In this document: positions 1 through 8,831 of the stretch, in pieces
Layout of the letters: every line of letters begins with the position of its first letter
Position numbering within the stretch: the stretch's first letter is position 1
Source of the DNA: Bryobacterales bacterium
Lineage (GTDB): Bacteria > Acidobacteriota > Terriglobia > Bryobacterales > Bryobacteraceae
Direction of reading: 5' to 3'
Length of the DNA stretch: 61,583 nt
NCBI GenBank assembly: GCA_003135055.1
Contig: PLDF01000258.1
Coordinates: forward strand, 1 to 61,583
The notes under the pieces: generated by a model
Told to the model about the DNA's origin: nothing
What the model saw: only the letters and a program-made list of their open reading frames with translations
The model's database searches: none
Made by a program: the position numbers and the translations under genes

Positions 1-690
1 TGAAGGGCGAGCAATCTCTTCGGGCCGCAGCATAAAGCGAACTTTGCAGCCTCGTTAGGAAACCGGGCGAGAACCGATAGGTCCGGGGTGGGATGCCGAG
101 CCAGTGCGACTATGGCGAAGGCCAGCGCGAGCGATGAAGCAACAGTCGGATGCAGTCGCTCTGTCCGCCGGGGTACGGAAGGTGGCACGAAGAGAACAGA
201 TAGGCAGATTAAATTGGGGACCCTCTCCAGGACCCCGAGAGGTCGGAGGACAAGGCCCGCCGTCTAATGCATAAATCGGCGGGAATCCCGGAGAGGCGCA
301 GATGAGGCCATAGTAGCGCAGGTACTCGGCCGGACAGCATAACCGGTTGGGGAGCGAAGGGCCTCTGGACTGGAACGTCCTGACTAATGGCCCCGAAAGC
401 TTGCCCGAAAGGGCCACAGGGGTGCGGTGGGGGGCGATTGGCCGCGTATAAGATCACATCCGGTATGGGGTGAGCGAAGATCGTGGCGGAGCAATCCAGT
501 TTGAAGCCGTACTGGGGAAAACCCGTCGTACGGAATTTTAGAGGGGGAGAAGGAAACGTCGGCATGGTCTGGCGGCTCTTTGCCACGCAGCCTGAAAGGG
601 CGGATACAACGGAAGCTGATCGACCTAAACTGGGCGCGCCTTCTCTCTACTCGGCGGCTCTGTATGGTTCGCAGAAAGTTACGGAGCCGC
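1..690 (+). mobile_element. Decayed group II intron-like RNA element, no ORF
   Basis: No plausible protein gene covers this stretch. Positions 504-533 fold like a group II intron domain V: an AAGCC start, a CCGTAC/GTACGG lower stem, a GGG/CCC upper stem and a GAAA loop. This is followed by a purine-rich AGAGGGGGA stretch and, at 640-652, a TTCTCTCTAC end that resembles the 3' ends of bacterial intron/RT elements. GTGCG at 107-111 would fit a 5' boundary but is short. A further hairpin (654-663 with 681-690) follows. I see no reverse transcriptase frame, so this would be an ORF-less or truncated copy. The match rests on remembered consensus and not on a covariance model; a structured RNA of another kind is possible. 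Confidence 0.4.
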
Positions 691-929
691 GCACGTCAGC
701 AAGCGGTCAATTTGACCGGCCTTTCCCGACAACGATTAAGCACCCCAGCGCGACCAGCGCGAGGGATATGAGGGTTTCGGTTCCACATCGGCGTAAAATG
801 GAAATATGGAAATGTTGAAGAACTCCTCGGGCAAACGCGGCGTCGGCGGTTCCTTGGCGCGTGGCGTACGGCTCGCGCAACCGACAAGCCTGTGCGCAAA
901 ATAAGGAACCACCAAAGCGAGGCGGGCAT

Positions 930-1853
930 ATGAATCTTTCCCGGCGTTCTTTTCTGGCGGTGACGGCGCTTGCCGCGCAGACCCGCGCGGCGGGGCACGC
1001 GATGCAAATGCATTTGAGCTGCGGCGCGCTGGGCATTCAGGCATCGCAGCGGCAGGCGATCGATCTGGCGGCGAAGCACGGGTTTGGTGTCGTGGACGCG
1101 GACGGGAGGTATCTGGGCGGCCTGTCGGATGCCGAACTGCAGGACCTGCTGGGCGGCATGGAGGCCAGGAAGATCGGCTGGGCGATGGCAGGGCTGCCGG
1201 TGGAATTCCGCCGCGACGAAGCGACGTTTTCAGCCGGCGTGGCGGACCTTCCGGGGTACGCGCGCGGCCTCGGGCGCGCGGGCGTGCACAGCGTGACCAC
1301 GTGGGTGAAGCCGGGCAGCGACGAGCTGACGTATCCGGCGAATTTCAAATTGCACGCTGCGCGGTTCCGCGAGATCGCGCGCGTGTTGGATGGCGCCGGC
1401 CTGCGGCTGGGCATCGAGTACGTGGGGCCGAAGACCGCGTGGGCATCGCAGCGGTACCCGTTCATCCACAGCATGGCGGAGATGCGCGACCTGATCTCGG
1501 AAACGGGCCAGGGCAATGTGGGGCTGGTGCTCGATAGCTGGCATTGGTATCACGCGGGCGACAGCGGCGCGGATATTGTGGCCCTGCGCGCGAGGGACGT
1601 GGTTTCGGTGGACTTGAACGATGCTCCGGCGGGCGTCGCGAAAGACCAGATGGTGGATGGCAAGCGCGAACTGCCGTTGGCGACCGGGATCATCGACGGG
1701 AAAACGTTTCTGCAATCGCTGAAGCGCATCGGCTTTGCGGGGCCGGTGCGCGCGGAGCCCTTCAACGACGCGGTGCGGCGCATGTCGCCGGACGATGCGG
1801 CGGAAGCCGCGGCTGAGGCGCTGCGCAAGGCGTTTACGGCTGCGGGAATTTGA
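930..1853 (+). CDS. Tat-exported sugar phosphate isomerase/epimerase-like TIM-barrel protein
   Basis: A 307-residue protein beginning MNLSRRSFLAVTALAAQ, a twin-arginine-type signal (SRRSFL), followed by a TIM-barrel of the xylose isomerase/AP endonuclease 2 superfamily. Barrel-type motifs are visible: GIEYVGPK, VGLVLDSWHWYHAG (metal-ligand region) and VVSVDLNDAP. Members of this superfamily act on sugars, inositols or hydroxypyruvate-like substrates with a divalent metal; the substrate cannot be read from the sequence. I chose the ATG at 930 because it has a purine-rich GAGGCGGG upstream and begins exactly at the signal peptide; a longer frame to 861 adds a non-signal-like extension. It stands alone between the intron-like remnant and the exonuclease gene. 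Confidence 0.85.
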   Translation: MNLSRRSFLAVTALAAQTRAAGHAMQMHLSCGALGIQASQRQAIDLAAKHGFGVVDADGRYLGGLSDAELQDLLGGMEARKIGWAMAGLPVEFRRDEATFSAGVADLPGYARGLGRAGVHSVTTWVKPGSDELTYPANFKLHAARFREIARVLDGAGLRLGIEYVGPKTAWASQRYPFIHSMAEMRDLISETGQGNVGLVLDSWHWYHAGDSGADIVALRARDVVSVDLNDAPAGVAKDQMVDGKRELPLATGIIDGKTFLQSLKRIGFAGPVRAEPFNDAVRRMSPDDAAEAAAEALRKAFTAAGI

Positions 1854-1944
1854 GGCGGCCGTCGAAGAGAAGCCGGCCGGCAGCGTCTGACTACAGCGAA
1901 TCGCGGCTCGCTCGGTTGATGGAGATGCCGCCGATCCGGTAAGG

Positions 1945-2865
1945 TTGTGCTGGAGCTGCGCCCTGAACGTCCATCTGATCGACGGTACATACGAGTTGTT
2001 CCGGCACTACTACGCCCTGCCGTCCGCGCGGGATGGGGACGGTCGCGAGGTCGCCGCGGTTCGAGGCGTGCTCGGGTCTGTTCTGGGCATGATCCGCGGC
2101 GGCGCCACGCACGTTGCCGTTGCGACCGATCACGTCATCGAGTCGTTTCGCAATGGTCTGTGGCCGGGCTACAAGACCGGCGAAGGCGTCGAACCCGACC
2201 TGCTGGCCCAGTTCGAGCTGCTCGAAGAGGTTCTCTCGGCGGCCGGCGTCGTGGTCTGGCCCATGGTGGAGTTCGAGGCGGACGACGCGCTCGCGGCCGC
2301 GGCGGCAACCGCGGCTCGGGATTCGCGCGTCGAATGCGTGATTATCTGTACGCCCGATAAGGATCTCGCCCAATGCGTGCGCGGCACGCGCATCGTCCAG
2401 TTGAATCGCCGGACGCGCGTCACGCTCGACGAGGCCGGCGTCAGCCAAAAGTTCGGCGTCTCGTCGGAGTCGATTCCCGATTACCTGGCGCTGGTCGGCG
2501 ACGCGGCGGACGGCTACCCCGGCTTGCCGGGCTGGGGGGCGAAGTCGTCGGCCGCGGTTCTCGCCAAGTTCGTCCACCTTGAATCCATCCCGGCGGATTG
2601 GCGCGAGTGGCGCGTGAACGCCGTCAACGCCAGTGCCCTCGCACGCACGATCGCCGACGAACACGACCGCGCACTGCTCTTCCGAACGCTGGCAACTCTC
2701 CGGACGGACATCGCGCTGTTTAACGATGTGGACGAACTGGAATGGCGCGGTCCGGAGCCTGGCTTCACGGCCTTGGGGGCGCGACTCGACGCGGCGGTCG
2801 CCGGGACCAGACGGCACGCGGGCCGTCGGTCCCCCGATCGTTCCGATTCTCGATCGACTCGGTAG
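1945..2865 (+). CDS. Stand-alone 5'-3' exonuclease (Pol I N-terminal domain/FEN-like)
   Basis: A 306-residue protein with the metal-dependent 5' nuclease fold but no polymerase part. Visible family motifs in order: NVHLIDGTYELFRHYYA (first metal Asp), VATDH, PGYKTG (arch region), EADDALAAAA, TPDKDLAQ, and the helix-hairpin-helix signature around YLALVGDAADGYPGLPGWG. Family members remove 5' flaps or RNA primers. The start is uncertain: TTG at 1945 gives a short lead-in, and translation could begin a few codons later just before NVHLID. The last 30 or so residues are Arg/Ser-rich and probably poorly conserved. It faces the convergent DinB-superfamily gene, with a dispersed repeat between them. 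Confidence 0.85.
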   Translation: MCWSCALNVHLIDGTYELFRHYYALPSARDGDGREVAAVRGVLGSVLGMIRGGATHVAVATDHVIESFRNGLWPGYKTGEGVEPDLLAQFELLEEVLSAAGVVVWPMVEFEADDALAAAAATAARDSRVECVIICTPDKDLAQCVRGTRIVQLNRRTRVTLDEAGVSQKFGVSSESIPDYLALVGDAADGYPGLPGWGAKSSAAVLAKFVHLESIPADWREWRVNAVNASALARTIADEHDRALLFRTLATLRTDIALFNDVDELEWRGPEPGFTALGARLDAAVAGTRRHAGRRSPDRSDSRSTR

Positions 2866-2879
2866 TTGGCCCAGTTCGC

Positions 2880-3025
2880 AGCTAGCCGGATGCGGCCATT
2901 TCACGTACTGCTCGAAGCCGCAGAGGGCGTGAAGTCTGCAAGGGCGTCTCGCCCCCAGGCAAGCGAGCTGCACGCACGATTTCGCGTCTGCGCGGAGGGT
3001 CGAAGCCAGGCGCGGGCCGGCGATT
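2880..3025 (+). repeat. Dispersed intergenic repeat, copy 1
   Basis: Contains the blocks AGCCGGATGCGG, CATTTCACGTACTGC, CTGCAAGGGCG and GCGCGGAGGGTCGAAGCCAGGCGC, which recur in the same order around 8674, 12205, 12655, 13905 and 14055. It lies between two convergent genes. The copy is degenerate and its edges are approximate. Confidence 0.55.
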
Positions 3026-3047
3026 GACCCTCGTACCCACAGTTTCT

Positions 3048-3596
3048 CTACTGCTTCGCCGCGGCTGCCATGGTGGCCATGAGGGCTTGAAACTCGCGCG
3101 TGAGATGCGGCACTACGCCCACCAAGCGCTCCATCACCATCAGTTGACCGCGGTGGTGCATCTCATGCTCCTTGACCCCCAGAATCATTTCAAAACGGGA
3201 TTTGGTGGGCGGTGTCATCCCCGGCATCATAGTCACACGCTCTCCAAGAAGCTCGTCGGAGAGGCCATCGAGCCATTTGGAGAAGCGGTCGCCAGACTCG
3301 CGCAGCAGGGCAACGATCTGTTCCTTGGTGCGCGGCGTCTGCTCATCGGCGATCATCGGGCCGATAAAACTCATGAAGTCGAAGCCTTCGAGAGTGGTGA
3401 GCCGCTTAACGCCGTGGGCGTGTTCCTGCAACTCGCACACCCGGGCGATATGCACCAGGGTTTGTCCCACCGTCCGGGTATCCGGTGTCACGCGAAAGCC
3501 ATAATGGGATTCGCCGATATCTTCCGCGATTACAAGTGTGTTCTTGCGAACCGTGCGAAAACTCGCAGCCAGTTCCTGAGCGCCATAATAGTTCAT
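3048..3596 (-). CDS. DinB-superfamily protein (putative metal-dependent four-helix protein)
   Basis: A 182-residue protein with the DinB/YfiT four-helix-bundle pattern: an early His in TVGQTLVHIARV (about residue 48) and the C-terminal EHEMHHRGQLMVMERL motif, whose His residues complete the usual three-His metal site. Proteins of this superfamily include bacillithiol or mycothiol transferases and uncharacterised damage-inducible proteins; nothing here says which. This DinB is unrelated to DNA polymerase IV. The start MNYYGAQELA gives a full-length domain. The gene is single, convergent with the exonuclease gene and in the same direction as the LPMO-like gene upstream. Confidence 0.85.
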   Translation of the reverse strand: MNYYGAQELAASFRTVRKNTLVIAEDIGESHYGFRVTPDTRTVGQTLVHIARVCELQEHAHGVKRLTTLEGFDFMSFIGPMIADEQTPRTKEQIVALLRESGDRFSKWLDGLSDELLGERVTMMPGMTPPTKSRFEMILGVKEHEMHHRGQLMVMERLVGVVPHLTREFQALMATMAAAAKQ

Positions 3597-3689
3597 AGAG
3601 ATAGTGTACTTCGGTTTCCATTTTGGCTCCGGAATCAGCCTCTATCCCCGCTGTTATCCCCGCTGTTCGGTACGGCGGCTGCGCAGGCT

Positions 3690-4298
3690 CTATTTCTTGG
3701 CCGTCCATCGTGTGTCGACCGGCTCGGAAGGATCCGCCGCGATCTGCAAATCGGCGCAGTGGTGGTAATAGTAGCCGCCGTCCTTATTGACGCCGTGCTC
3801 GGCCATGAACTGGGTGATCTGCAAGGTGCAGCGGTCGCAGTTGACGTTAGGAATCCGGACGTCGGTTTCCCATGGATCGGCTCGCTTGGAGGTATGCGGG
3901 AACAGCCCGTCGGCAAGCACCGGAATTTGCGGAGGGTTTTGAATCGGCGCCGACACCGACCAGGGGCCTTTATCGGAATCGCGCGTGTTCGCAGGCGGGT
4001 CGGCGGGAAGCTCGGCGCGTGAATTCACCGCCAGGGCAATGCGGTAGTGTCCGGGATGGAAAACCGTTTCCTGCACCTTAATATGCAGCTTCTGGCCGCC
4101 CTGAACTTTGTTCACGATGTTGGTGAGCACCCCAGCGTTGGCAGACGTGCCCCCGCACGGGCCAAGCTTCTGGGGGTCGCCCAGGTCGTTCTCCACCAGC
4201 CAGGACTGCGGTTCGAGCAGTCTGAAATGGGCCCATGCGAACGGCAGCAGGGTCGCCATCGCGACGCCGGCCAGCAAGAAACTGGGAACTTGTTTCAA
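3690..4298 (-). CDS. Secreted lytic polysaccharide monooxygenase-like copper protein
   Basis: A 202-residue secreted protein. I place the start at TTG (4298), since AAGGAG lies 8 bases upstream; the longer frame to 4331 would put residues ahead of the signal peptide. The signal MKQVPSFLLAGVAMATLLPFAWA should be cut to leave His24 as the mature N-terminus (HFRLLEPQSW), the hallmark of a histidine brace. Later motifs fit LPMO folds: FHPGHYRIAL (candidate second His), CDRCTLQ and YYYHHCADLQI, reminiscent of the CxxCTLQ...CADI pattern of AA15 enzymes and of the bacterial SCE4755-type polysaccharide monooxygenase-like family. Activity and substrate are inferred. It lies downstream of a PQQ-haem dehydrogenase and a feruloyl esterase on the same strand, which fits oxidative attack on plant polymers. 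Confidence 0.75.
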   Translation of the reverse strand: MKQVPSFLLAGVAMATLLPFAWAHFRLLEPQSWLVENDLGDPQKLGPCGGTSANAGVLTNIVNKVQGGQKLHIKVQETVFHPGHYRIALAVNSRAELPADPPANTRDSDKGPWSVSAPIQNPPQIPVLADGLFPHTSKRADPWETDVRIPNVNCDRCTLQITQFMAEHGVNKDGGYYYHHCADLQIAADPSEPVDTRWTAKK

Positions 4299-4592
4299 CG
4301 AGGTAACTCCTTCAAACGTTATATAACACAACTGCGGCTGGAAGCCCTCTGCCTGTGATTCCCGGCTGCTCGCGGCGGCCAGTGCTTGAAGGCGCGCTCC
4401 TTCGAGACCAGAGACCCATCACCGGACTCGCCGGGCGCATTGACTACCGCAACTGCAAGACCTACGCGGCCAACCCAGCATGGCGTTGCGCCATAAGTTG
4501 GCGCCAGAGGCCGTATTGATGGTGTTTCCGATACCGGGGAGAGGGAACTGCCGTCAGCGCGCCAGAAGCGATGCTTTCACGCCAGATTCAAG

Positions 4593-6371
4593 TCATAGAC
4601 CGAAGCAGAGGATATTCGGACCGGCGGCCACCGCGATGTACTGGTTGCCGCCAAAGGTAAAGGTCATGGGCGAGGCTTTCATGCGAACGTTGGTCGGGAA
4701 ATGCCACAGCGTTTTGCCGTTCCGCTGGTCTGCGGCCGTAAAGCCGCCGTTTGGCTGGCCGTAGAAGATCAGGCCTCCGGCGGTGGCGAGAACGCCCGTC
4801 CAGGTTTTGGCTCGCGCGGGCCCGGGCTGCGGAACCTCCCAAACGATTTCGCCTGTCTCAATGTTGACGGCGCGCAGGAACCGCTGGCCTGTCTGATCGG
4901 GGTAGCCGGTCGGCTTGCCGACGCATTCTTCGAGCGCAATGAGATAGTAAAGGCGCGTTTCAGGGGAGAACGCGGTTGAGTCCCAATTGGCGGCGTCGCT
5001 GGGGCAACCGCGAGGATCGGCCACAACCGGTCTGCCATCGGGTCCAATGCTCGTAGCCCAGTCGACACGGCGCAGGAACGGCTTGGCCAGAAGCACTTTG
5101 CCATCGGTACGGTCGAGCACATAGAAAAAGCCATTACGATCGGCGTGAAGCAGTAGTTTGGACGGCTTGCCTTTATAGACAACGTCAACCAATACGTTGG
5201 GCTCGGTGGCGTCACGATCCTTGAGATCGTGGGGCGTGAATTGATAGTGCCATTTGATATCCCCTGTCTTGGCATTGAGCGCGAGAACGCAGTTAGTGTA
5301 AAGGTTGTCGCCGGGACGGTCGCGGTCGTCGCCGTCAGGCCACGGATTGCCGGTGGGCCAGTAGAGAGTGTCGGATGAAGGGTCGTAAGAGCCAGTGAGC
5401 CAGGTGGAACCGCCCCCTGTAAGTGGTTCTCTGCCTTGCCAGGTCTCTATGCCGGGCTCGCCTCGGCGAGGGACGGCGAAGCGCCGCCAGACCAGAGCGC
5501 CGGTATCGGGCCTGAAGGCGGCGACGAAGCCTCTTATGCCTTCATCGGCGCCGGCGACGCCTGCTATGACTGTTTCGTCGACGATGAGCGGGGCCATGGT
5601 GCCGCCGTAGTTCTGATGGTCGCCGGGCGCCATGGGAGTCTCCCAGAGCAGTTTGCCGTTGGCGCGGCCAAGCGCCAGCAGGTGCGCGTTGTCGGTAACG
5701 AAGAAGACCTTATCGCGCAGAATGGCAACTCCCCGGTTGGTTCCCAGTCTCGCATCGCCAACCATACCGGTGCTGGCCGGCCGCGAATAATGCCAAAGCG
5801 CATTGCCGGTGAGAGCGTCGAGGGCGAAGACCTGGTTCGGGCCTGTGACATAGAGCACGCCGTCCGCCGCGAGGGGTGTGACCTCCAGGCCGAAGTATGA
5901 AATGGGGAAGACCCATTTCAGCTTCAGCGAGGACACATTAGAGGCGCTGATCTGTTTGAGCGGACTATAGCGGTTCGCCGAGTCATTTCCGTTATAAGTG
6001 AGCCAGTCGCCAGGCTGAGGCGCGCCCCAGGTTATCTTACGCGTAGGCTCCATCGCCGTGACTGGCCCCACAATCGTGTCCGCATTGATGCGGCGCGGGT
6101 ATTTCGCCAGCGACGCCAGATCGTCGCCGGGCAGATCGGCGAAGGAAGGCATGCCTGCGCCGGTATTGCCGCCCTCGAGATACGCGCGTAGTTGCTCGGC
6201 CGACTGTTCCGCCACCCGCGGATTCATGGCGAGACCGGGCCCTTTGGCCGTGCCGCGCGCATTTTCGCCGTGACAGGCCGCACAGTGTTTAGCGAACAAT
6301 TGCTGTGGGAGCAACTGCTGCGGGAGCAATTGCTGAGCTGACAGGAGAAGTAAGAGAGCAAATACGATCAT
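4593..6371 (-). CDS. PQQ-dependent dehydrogenase with N-terminal cytochrome c domain
   Basis: A 592-residue exported quinoprotein. After a signal peptide comes a haem c motif CAACH (Cys30, Cys33, His34) with a distal-Met candidate in GAGMPSFADL, then an eight-bladed PQQ propeller: DWLTYNGNDSANRYSPLKQI at its start, LDALTGNALWHYSRP, LNAKTGDIKWHYQFTPHDLKD and ITGEIVWEVP-type tryptophan-docking repeats. Such enzymes oxidise alcohols or sugars in the periplasm and pass electrons to haem. The haem precedes the propeller, the reverse of many alcohol dehydrogenases. The signal region carries a tandem QQLLP repeat (three times). The start ATG at 6371 follows a weak GAGATG; the upstream frame extension is not signal-like. 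It lies 65 bases after the esterase gene, probably in one transcript. Confidence 0.88.
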   Translation of the reverse strand: MIVFALLLLLSAQQLLPQQLLPQQLFAKHCAACHGENARGTAKGPGLAMNPRVAEQSAEQLRAYLEGGNTGAGMPSFADLPGDDLASLAKYPRRINADTIVGPVTAMEPTRKITWGAPQPGDWLTYNGNDSANRYSPLKQISASNVSSLKLKWVFPISYFGLEVTPLAADGVLYVTGPNQVFALDALTGNALWHYSRPASTGMVGDARLGTNRGVAILRDKVFFVTDNAHLLALGRANGKLLWETPMAPGDHQNYGGTMAPLIVDETVIAGVAGADEGIRGFVAAFRPDTGALVWRRFAVPRRGEPGIETWQGREPLTGGGSTWLTGSYDPSSDTLYWPTGNPWPDGDDRDRPGDNLYTNCVLALNAKTGDIKWHYQFTPHDLKDRDATEPNVLVDVVYKGKPSKLLLHADRNGFFYVLDRTDGKVLLAKPFLRRVDWATSIGPDGRPVVADPRGCPSDAANWDSTAFSPETRLYYLIALEECVGKPTGYPDQTGQRFLRAVNIETGEIVWEVPQPGPARAKTWTGVLATAGGLIFYGQPNGGFTAADQRNGKTLWHFPTNVRMKASPMTFTFGGNQYIAVAAGPNILCFGL

Positions 6372-6436
6372 AATGTCATCTCGCTGCGATCGGATCGCGC
6401 CTGGCGGCAAGGGTCTTGTCGGATCCGATTGTTTCC

Positions 6437-7894
6437 TTACGGCGTTTTGCACGCGAAATTCGCGGCGTCGTCCGTGCTGCCCGTGCCCTTGTATACGGCA
6501 GTTTGCGGATAAGGGCACAGTGGCCGCGTCCGAGACGCCTTGCCCTCATTGCGCGATGCAAGGATTGAGTCCGGAGCCTTCCCCTCTTCCACCCACCGCG
6601 CCAGAGCGCCAAGGGTGTCGAACTTGTTCGGACCTTCGCCGCCACCGCAGTGATTCATTCCGGGCGCCAGAAACAGCCGGTAGGAATCCGCGGTCTTGGC
6701 CGCATCGCCGATCTCTCTCACCACGCTGTTGTAATAGTCGATGCTGTTCCGGGGCATCACCTGCTGATCCGTCCAGCCGTGATACTGGATCAGCTTACCG
6801 CCGTGCGAAAAGAAGGGCCTTAAATCCGGGTTGGTCGCGGAGAGCGTGTCTCCGTCGCGTTTCTCCGCCTTCGCGACATCGCTGTCGAAATTAAGCGTTT
6901 TGAAGTCCCAGTTCGGGTTTTCGAACACCACGTACTTAAAATAGTCGTCCGCAAGCGCGATCGGTTTCGGACCACCCGCGAGGGTCGCCCAAACCAATTC
7001 ACTTCCACGCTCCATCGCGGGAAAGATTTGATTCCCGGTACGGGAATTCTTGGCCGGAGCATAGATCTTCCGGGCCGCATCCACTTGCGGGCCGGTCAGG
7101 CAGGCCGGACCGTCGGCGCTCTGGCAGGCGAGCGCGCCCGGGTCGAAATGGCATCGGGCCGGATCTTCCAGAACGCCATCCTTCACGCCATCGAGCGCAT
7201 CGCAGGCCTCCATCACGGCCTTATGAATCGACGGATACTTGGCCGGGGGAATGTAGCTTGCCGGATCCTTGAGCGTCGCTTGCGCGACCCAGATCCGCCC
7301 AAACATCATATTGTTCCAATTATTGGTGGGCGCCCCGGCGGCGATGCCGTCATAGTCGTTCGGAAATCTCTGCGCCTCCATCAGAGCTTGCCGGCCTCCC
7401 GAGGAGCATCCCACGAAGTAGGAGAACTTTGGCCCCGCGTTGTAGAAAGCCGTGACGATCGCCTTCGCGGTTTCGGTCATCTCATGCTCGGACCGATACC
7501 CGAAATCGATCAGCTTTTCCGGATGTCCGAGCGCGAAGCTGGCGCCGGGGCCGTTGTGGCCCGTGTCCGTGGAACTGGTTGCGTAACCACGCCGCAGAGC
7601 CACGTTCATCTCGGCTTCATTGATCGTTCCCGCCCAGCCTCCATTTCCAACGGCCTCATAATTCCCGTTCCAGTTCGCCGTTGGGAGCCAGACTTCGATC
7701 TTGATATCGGAATCGCTCGAAGGCCGCAGCGTCGCCTCGACGCGGCAGTGGGCTGGAGACGCGGCTTGCGCGGGCATGGAATCGGCCACGGTAATGGTAG
7801 TGTGTGGAAGCGAAAGCGATTTCAGCCGCTCACACGGAGTTTGCGCGAGCACGGCCATAGCCGCGGCCGGCAATAGGGCAAGCTTACGGAGCAT
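6437..7894 (-). CDS. Secreted tannase/feruloyl esterase family hydrolase
   Basis: A 485-residue protein with a signal peptide (MLRKLALLPAAAMAVLA) and the tannase/feruloyl esterase alpha/beta-hydrolase fold. The nucleophile elbow is GCSSGG (Ser about 164), the acid lies in YHGWTDQQVMP and the catalytic His in LAPGMNHCGGG. The adjacent-Cys pattern (Cys163 beside the nucleophile and Cys after the His) is typical of the family and forms the disulfide that holds the triad. Substrates are esters of hydroxycinnamic or gallic acid on plant polymers. A strong ribosome site, AAAGGAGGTG, precedes the ATG. It is first of a probable three-gene run with the PQQ dehydrogenase and the LPMO-like gene. Confidence 0.9.
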   Translation of the reverse strand: MLRKLALLPAAAMAVLAQTPCERLKSLSLPHTTITVADSMPAQAASPAHCRVEATLRPSSDSDIKIEVWLPTANWNGNYEAVGNGGWAGTINEAEMNVALRRGYATSSTDTGHNGPGASFALGHPEKLIDFGYRSEHEMTETAKAIVTAFYNAGPKFSYFVGCSSGGRQALMEAQRFPNDYDGIAAGAPTNNWNNMMFGRIWVAQATLKDPASYIPPAKYPSIHKAVMEACDALDGVKDGVLEDPARCHFDPGALACQSADGPACLTGPQVDAARKIYAPAKNSRTGNQIFPAMERGSELVWATLAGGPKPIALADDYFKYVVFENPNWDFKTLNFDSDVAKAEKRDGDTLSATNPDLRPFFSHGGKLIQYHGWTDQQVMPRNSIDYYNSVVREIGDAAKTADSYRLFLAPGMNHCGGGEGPNKFDTLGALARWVEEGKAPDSILASRNEGKASRTRPLCPYPQTAVYKGTGSTDDAANFACKTP

Positions 7895-8673
7895 TCAGGA
7901 CACCTCCTTTAGTAGGACACGTTCCTCGGATCATTTATATCCCAATTCTCCTATGTTCCGCGCTTGTTCCGCGCCGAGGCCGCGGCTTTCATCAATCCCA
8001 TTGCGCAAACGAGCGATTTGCAGCGATGCGCCATCCGCTCGATTTGCCGGCGTTCGAGCGGCGCGCGAAGGAATATCAGTAGCCCCGGCAGCAGCCAGCG
8101 TGACCGATGAAGAACGTACAGAGCCTGTGCCGCCGGCTGGGCCCAGCAGCGGGCGTCGGACTTCACCGACACCGCACGCCTCCCAGTAAGCCCGGTATGG
8201 GATATCGTTCGCGAAATGATTGAGCGAACCGCCGCTTCGTGGAAAACTCCGGACCAGAAGGATCTCTTGCCTTCAAAGATGCGAAAGGCAATCGATAAGC
8301 AGATTCATGGGGTGGTCGCGAAAACGGATACGAAAAGCCGACATATTGCTCCTTGCGGATTCCGCAAGTCGATAGGCTGTTTCCCGGGGACAGTCATCCG
8401 CATCGACGACCGCACCACCTGCCTCGCATCATGTCATGCATTGACGAGCGAAGCGTTCCCGGTATTTTGAGTCAGCAGCCTGGTAACTGGTAATACCTAT
8501 GTTCAAAACTCTTGCAGACGCCTGTGGGATGACACAACGTCGCCAAAGAGTACCAACGGCAGGCGGTCCCACCTGGTTACGGATAGTGGGGACCGATCCT
8601 CGCGACAGGCAACCTTTAATGCGGCCTTCCCGATTCACGGCCACGGCAACTGGAAACCCAAGCGCGGACGCCC
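7895..8673. other. Intergenic stretch, no supported gene
   Basis: About 780 bases upstream of the esterase gene and downstream of the M13 peptidase gene. Open frames at 7951-8172 (minus, 73 codons) and 8216-8470 (plus, 84 codons) have no recognisable domain, no good ribosome site and unconvincing composition. The esterase promoter should lie near 7900-7960, but I could not pick one box with confidence. Confidence 0.5.
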
Positions 8674-8790
8674 CGTGCGGCGAATGCAGTGCTGCTGGCG
8701 CAGGGGCGCCAGACTCACGGCGAGCCGGATGCGGGAGCATTTCACCGCGCACTTCACCATATGCCCGAAACGGCCGGCCGGCCCCGACTA
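8674..8790 (+). repeat. Dispersed intergenic repeat, copy 2
   Basis: GCGGCGAATGCAG, GCGCCAGACTCACGGCGAGC, CGGATGCGGGAGCATTTCAC and ATATGCCCGAAACGGCC follow the same order as in the copies near 12205 and 12655. It ends about 40 bases after the M13 peptidase stop codon (convergent side). Confidence 0.65.
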
Positions 8791-8831
8791 CTTAGACCGG
8801 AGAAGTCCCACTTGAGAGGGCGGTCTCAAGG

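Noticed and set aside
3048..3596. DNA polymerase role for the DinB-superfamily protein
   Set aside because: The name is shared with Pol IV, but this protein has the four-helix His-site fold; the real Pol IV is at 24436.
8260..8345. Possible tRNA or small RNA
   Set aside because: No cloverleaf or clear stable hairpin could be drawn.
7951..8470. Two short frames in the gap after the esterase gene
   Set aside because: No domain, no ribosome site; composition not convincing.
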